Source of the DNA: Leptospiraceae bacterium | GTDB taxonomy: Bacteria > Spirochaetota > Leptospiria > Leptospirales > Leptospiraceae | DNA: 64,000 bases | Assembly (NCBI GenBank): GCA_016708435.1 | Contig: JADJFV010000008.1 | Location: 1-64,000, forward strand | Direction: 5' to 3' | Part shown: positions 61,795-64,000 of the stretch, one piece after another | Layout: every line of letters begins with the position of its first letter | Numbering within the stretch: the first letter of the stretch is position 1 | Program-made: the position numbers and the translations under genes | The notes under the pieces: model-generated | Database searches by the model: none | Told to the model about the DNA's origin: nothing | The model's input: only the letters and a program-made list of their open reading frames with translations

Positions 61795-62697
61795 ATGAAA
61801 AAATATTTAGGAATTGATGTAGGTGGTGGGAGTATTCGCGGAACGGTAGTTGATAAGGAAGGAAAGTCTTATTTTGATTTTAGTATTCCAACTGATGCAA
61901 ATGCTACCAATAAAGATTTTTTAGAAGCAATCAATACTGTGGTCAAACACTGTTTAGCCGCAGTTCCCGTGGATGCAATTGGAATTGGAACACCGGGTCC
62001 GATAGATATTGATACCGGAGTTTTAATTTCTTCCGCGAATCTGAAAAATCTTTCTAATTTGGAATTAGTTTCTTTTGTTCGAGAAAGATTTCATTTGCCT
62101 GTATACTTTAATAATGATGCAAATTGTGCAAGTCTCGGCGAATACTACTTTGGTGCAGGAAAAGATGCGAAGAGCCTGGTAGTATTTACACTTGGAACGG
62201 GTCTGGGTTGTGGCTTAGTTGTAAATGGAAAAGTATTCAACGGTTATAAAGGCAATGGTATGGAAGCAGGACATGTTACTGTTATCAAAGATGGTGCGTT
62301 ATGTGGTTGCGGACAACGTGGTTGTGTAGAAGCCTATTTTAGCACGAAGGGGTTACTCGCTCGTTACCGCGACTTAACTTCTATTGAGCTTACGAATGCA
62401 AAGGAATTCTTTGCGAAAGTAGAAGAAGGCGAAAGGGTAGCAAAAGAAGTTTTAGAATTAGGTGTATCCGTATTTGCAGAAGGAATTCGAAACGTTGTTC
62501 ACTTAGTCAATCCAGATAGAATTGTTTTTGTTGGTGGAATTACTGCCTCTTATGATTTGTTTGGAAAAAGCTTGGAAGAAAAAGCGAAGAAGATTATTTT
62601 TCCTGTATTAGCAGATCATGTAGAATTTAAAGTGGGAAGCAGTGTAGCCGGAAGTTTTGGCGCTGCCGCTTTAACCTTTCAGCATTTTGATTCATAA
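61795..62697 (+). CDS. ROK-family sugar kinase (glucokinase-like)
   Basis: I chose the ATG at 61795 because CAGGAG lies just upstream; the frame also has an ATG at 61780. The protein (300 residues) starts LGIDVGGGSIRGTVVD (phosphate loop), has FNNDANCASLGEY (catalytic Asp) and the ROK zinc signature CGCGQRGCVEAYFS. GTPGPIDIDTGVL is also typical. It probably phosphorylates glucose or a related sugar with ATP. A DNA-binding domain is absent, so it is not a ROK repressor. Confidence 0.93.
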   Translation: MKKYLGIDVGGGSIRGTVVDKEGKSYFDFSIPTDANATNKDFLEAINTVVKHCLAAVPVDAIGIGTPGPIDIDTGVLISSANLKNLSNLELVSFVRERFHLPVYFNNDANCASLGEYYFGAGKDAKSLVVFTLGTGLGCGLVVNGKVFNGYKGNGMEAGHVTVIKDGALCGCGQRGCVEAYFSTKGLLARYRDLTSIELTNAKEFFAKVEEGERVAKEVLELGVSVFAEGIRNVVHLVNPDRIVFVGGITASYDLFGKSLEEKAKKIIFPVLADHVEFKVGSSVAGSFGAAALTFQHFDS

Positions 62698-62708
62698 AAG
62701 GAGATACT

Positions 62709-63053
62709 ATGAGTGTTTGTATTTTTTGTAAAATTGTAGAAAAGATAATTCCAGCAGGTATTGTGCATGAGAGTGATAATTGCATTGGCTTCAAAGATTT
62801 GAATCCTGTGGCGCCAAATCATCTTTTGTTTATTCCTAAAAAGCATATTGAATCTGTAGATAAGATGACCGAAGAAGATTCTCATTTAATCGGAAAAATT
62901 ATTTTTGAAATGACGGAATATGCAAAGGCGAATCATTTTTCGAACGGAGGTTATCGCATTGTGAATAATACGGGTGCGGATGCCGGACAAACGGTATTTC
63001 ATATTCACTTTCACTTATTAGCAGGAAGAAAAATGGAATGGCCTCCGGGTTAA
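62709..63053 (+). CDS. HIT-family nucleotide-binding protein
   Basis: The 114-residue protein begins CIFCKIVEKIIPAGIVHESD and ends with the histidine triad HIHFHLLAGRKMEW, the signature of the HINT branch. These enzymes hydrolyse AMP-linked phosphoramidates such as AMP-lysine. An AAGGAGAT site precedes the start. It lies 11 nt after the ROK kinase gene and is probably cotranscribed. Confidence 0.96.
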   Translation: MSVCIFCKIVEKIIPAGIVHESDNCIGFKDLNPVAPNHLLFIPKKHIESVDKMTEEDSHLIGKIIFEMTEYAKANHFSNGGYRIVNNTGADAGQTVFHIHFHLLAGRKMEWPPG

Positions 63054-63099
63054 ATAATTCTTGCTTGCCTGAATATACAGATTTGAAAACTTATCAAAC

Positions 63100-64000
63100 A
63101 TGAAGAAATTATTCATAGGAATATTGGTCAGCGTTTTATTTGTCGGAATCATAGCATTCAAATTTGATTTTAGAACTGAATTCTCAAAAATAGGAGACAA
63201 GATTTCCTATATCTATCTGATTCCAATTACCCTGACTCAATTGATAGGACTCGTGATTTTTTCTTTTAGATGGAGATTGTTATTAGAAAAAAAAATCAAT
63301 GCCAAACATGCTATTTCTTCTTCTTTTATCGGATATGCGGCTAATATGGTTTTGCCTGCACGTGGCGGGGATTTATTTAGAGTGTTTTATTGTCGTTCGG
63401 AGACCGATGTTCAATACTTTCATTTGCTATCAAAGCTTTTCATAGAGAAGGTAATTGATTTTATTTTTGTAATTATGACAGGAGTCATTTCGTTTTTCAT
63501 TATTGGTTTAAATAATCCAAACCAAAAAAACTACACGGTCTTTACCGTTTCCGGATTAATTATTTTGGGAATAGTATTTTCCTTATACTTGATTCGTTTT
63601 CAAAACGAATTCATTCAGATGATTTCCAAGAAGATATTTACCACGGTTAATAAAGAAAAATTTTACAAAGATCATATAGAAGAGCATTTAATTGACTTAA
63701 AAGACTTTTTACAGATACAAAAATTTATTTATCCTGTCATATTGACGATAGTTTCTTGGTTTTTCTATTTCTCTAATTATTATTTTGTCAACGTAATGTT
63801 AGGTGGAAATGTAACAGAAGTAGAAATAGTATTTTTACTTTTTTGTGGTGCCATGAGTTTAGCACTACCCTCTGCTCCTTCTGGTATCGGAGTTTTTCAT
63901 GCTTCGATTATTTCTGGATTTCTATTGATTGGCAAAGATACAAGTTACGGCTTATTATACGCAACTGCAGTTCATTTGATCTCTTTTGTTAATGTTACCT
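63100..64000 (+). CDS. LPG-synthase-type transmembrane protein (partial, cut by the right edge)
   Basis: From the ATG at 63100 the frame is open to the window end, 300 codons. It has about seven hydrophobic helices and the family motifs SSSFIGYAANMVLPARGGDL and LPSAPSGIGVFHASIISGFL of the lysylphosphatidylglycerol-synthase TM region (UPF0104). These proteins are flippases or glycosyltransferase-linked membrane proteins. The C-terminus is missing. No synthase domain can be seen in this part. Confidence 0.88.
   Translation, partial: MKKLFIGILVSVLFVGIIAFKFDFRTEFSKIGDKISYIYLIPITLTQLIGLVIFSFRWRLLLEKKINAKHAISSSFIGYAANMVLPARGGDLFRVFYCRSETDVQYFHLLSKLFIEKVIDFIFVIMTGVISFFIIGLNNPNQKNYTVFTVSGLIILGIVFSLYLIRFQNEFIQMISKKIFTTVNKEKFYKDHIEEHLIDLKDFLQIQKFIYPVILTIVSWFFYFSNYYFVNVMLGGNVTEVEIVFLLFCGAMSLALPSAPSGIGVFHASIISGFLLIGKDTSYGLLYATAVHLISFVNVT

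Noticed and set aside
1..64000. CRISPR array, tRNA or rRNA genes
   Set aside because: No regularly spaced direct repeats and no cloverleaf or rRNA-like sequence were recognised by reading; a covariance-model search was not possible.

Overview
The window is AT-rich, densely coded bacterial DNA with no rRNA, tRNA or CRISPR array that I could recognise. Gene content points to a diderm spirochaete of the Leptospira lineage: dTDP-rhamnose genes, a TonB-dependent receptor, many lipobox lipoproteins, single-chain GlyRS, and several large membrane sensors ending in PP2C (SpoIIE) phosphatase or adenylate-cyclase domains. This assignment is inference from content and style, not from a marker gene. Many intergenic spaces carry repeat sequences and small toxin-antitoxin genes, which suggests an environmental genome with active repeat spread.

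Layout. 1-3452 (minus): HATPase regulator cut by the left edge, trmL, an S1-domain protein and a membrane-anchored protein. 3625-4294: vapBC-like pair. 4295-4822: repeats. 4823-8223 (plus): ilvC, an exported caspase-like protein and a patatin remnant. 8257-10038: slipin, a small protein and an orphan MNT nucleotidyltransferase. 10406-11182: PDZ-thioredoxin. 11188-18759 (minus): rfbC, rfbA, spoT/relA, nadC, LysM lipoprotein, STAS protein and tgt. 18848-24602: chemoreceptor, site-2 protease and a frameshifted VIT-vWA protein. 24660-34080 (minus): a 1782-residue kinase-ATPase-GAF-cyclase protein, a dipeptidase and a 7TM PP2C phosphatase. 34229-39150: repeats, a beta-propeller lipoprotein and a cluster of unknown genes. 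39412-50493: response regulator, TonB-dependent receptor, and a three-gene signalling operon (substrate-binding/TPR protein, PP2C phosphatase, cyclase). 50571-55815: an accessory island with an alpha/beta hydrolase, MNT/HEPN remnant, antitoxin-MazF-MNT operon, and a MuF-zincin putative toxin with two overlapping small genes. 56895-64000: glyS and, divergently, a TonB-like membrane protein, a PrsW-type protease, an AbiEii-type nucleotidyltransferase pair, a ROK kinase, a HIT protein and an LPG-synthase-type membrane protein cut by the right edge.

How the parts may work together. HATPase, STAS and two SpoIIE phosphatases are the pieces of partner-switching regulation, but they are scattered, so partnerships are unproven. 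The 42951-49306 operon pairs a periplasmic-binding-type protein with two outputs, phosphatase and cyclase, that share a homologous sensor module. The least ordinary regions are the 50571-55815 island, with decaying and rearranged TA modules beside a phage-type MuF toxin candidate, and a palindromic element built from 12-bp units that occurs at least twice.
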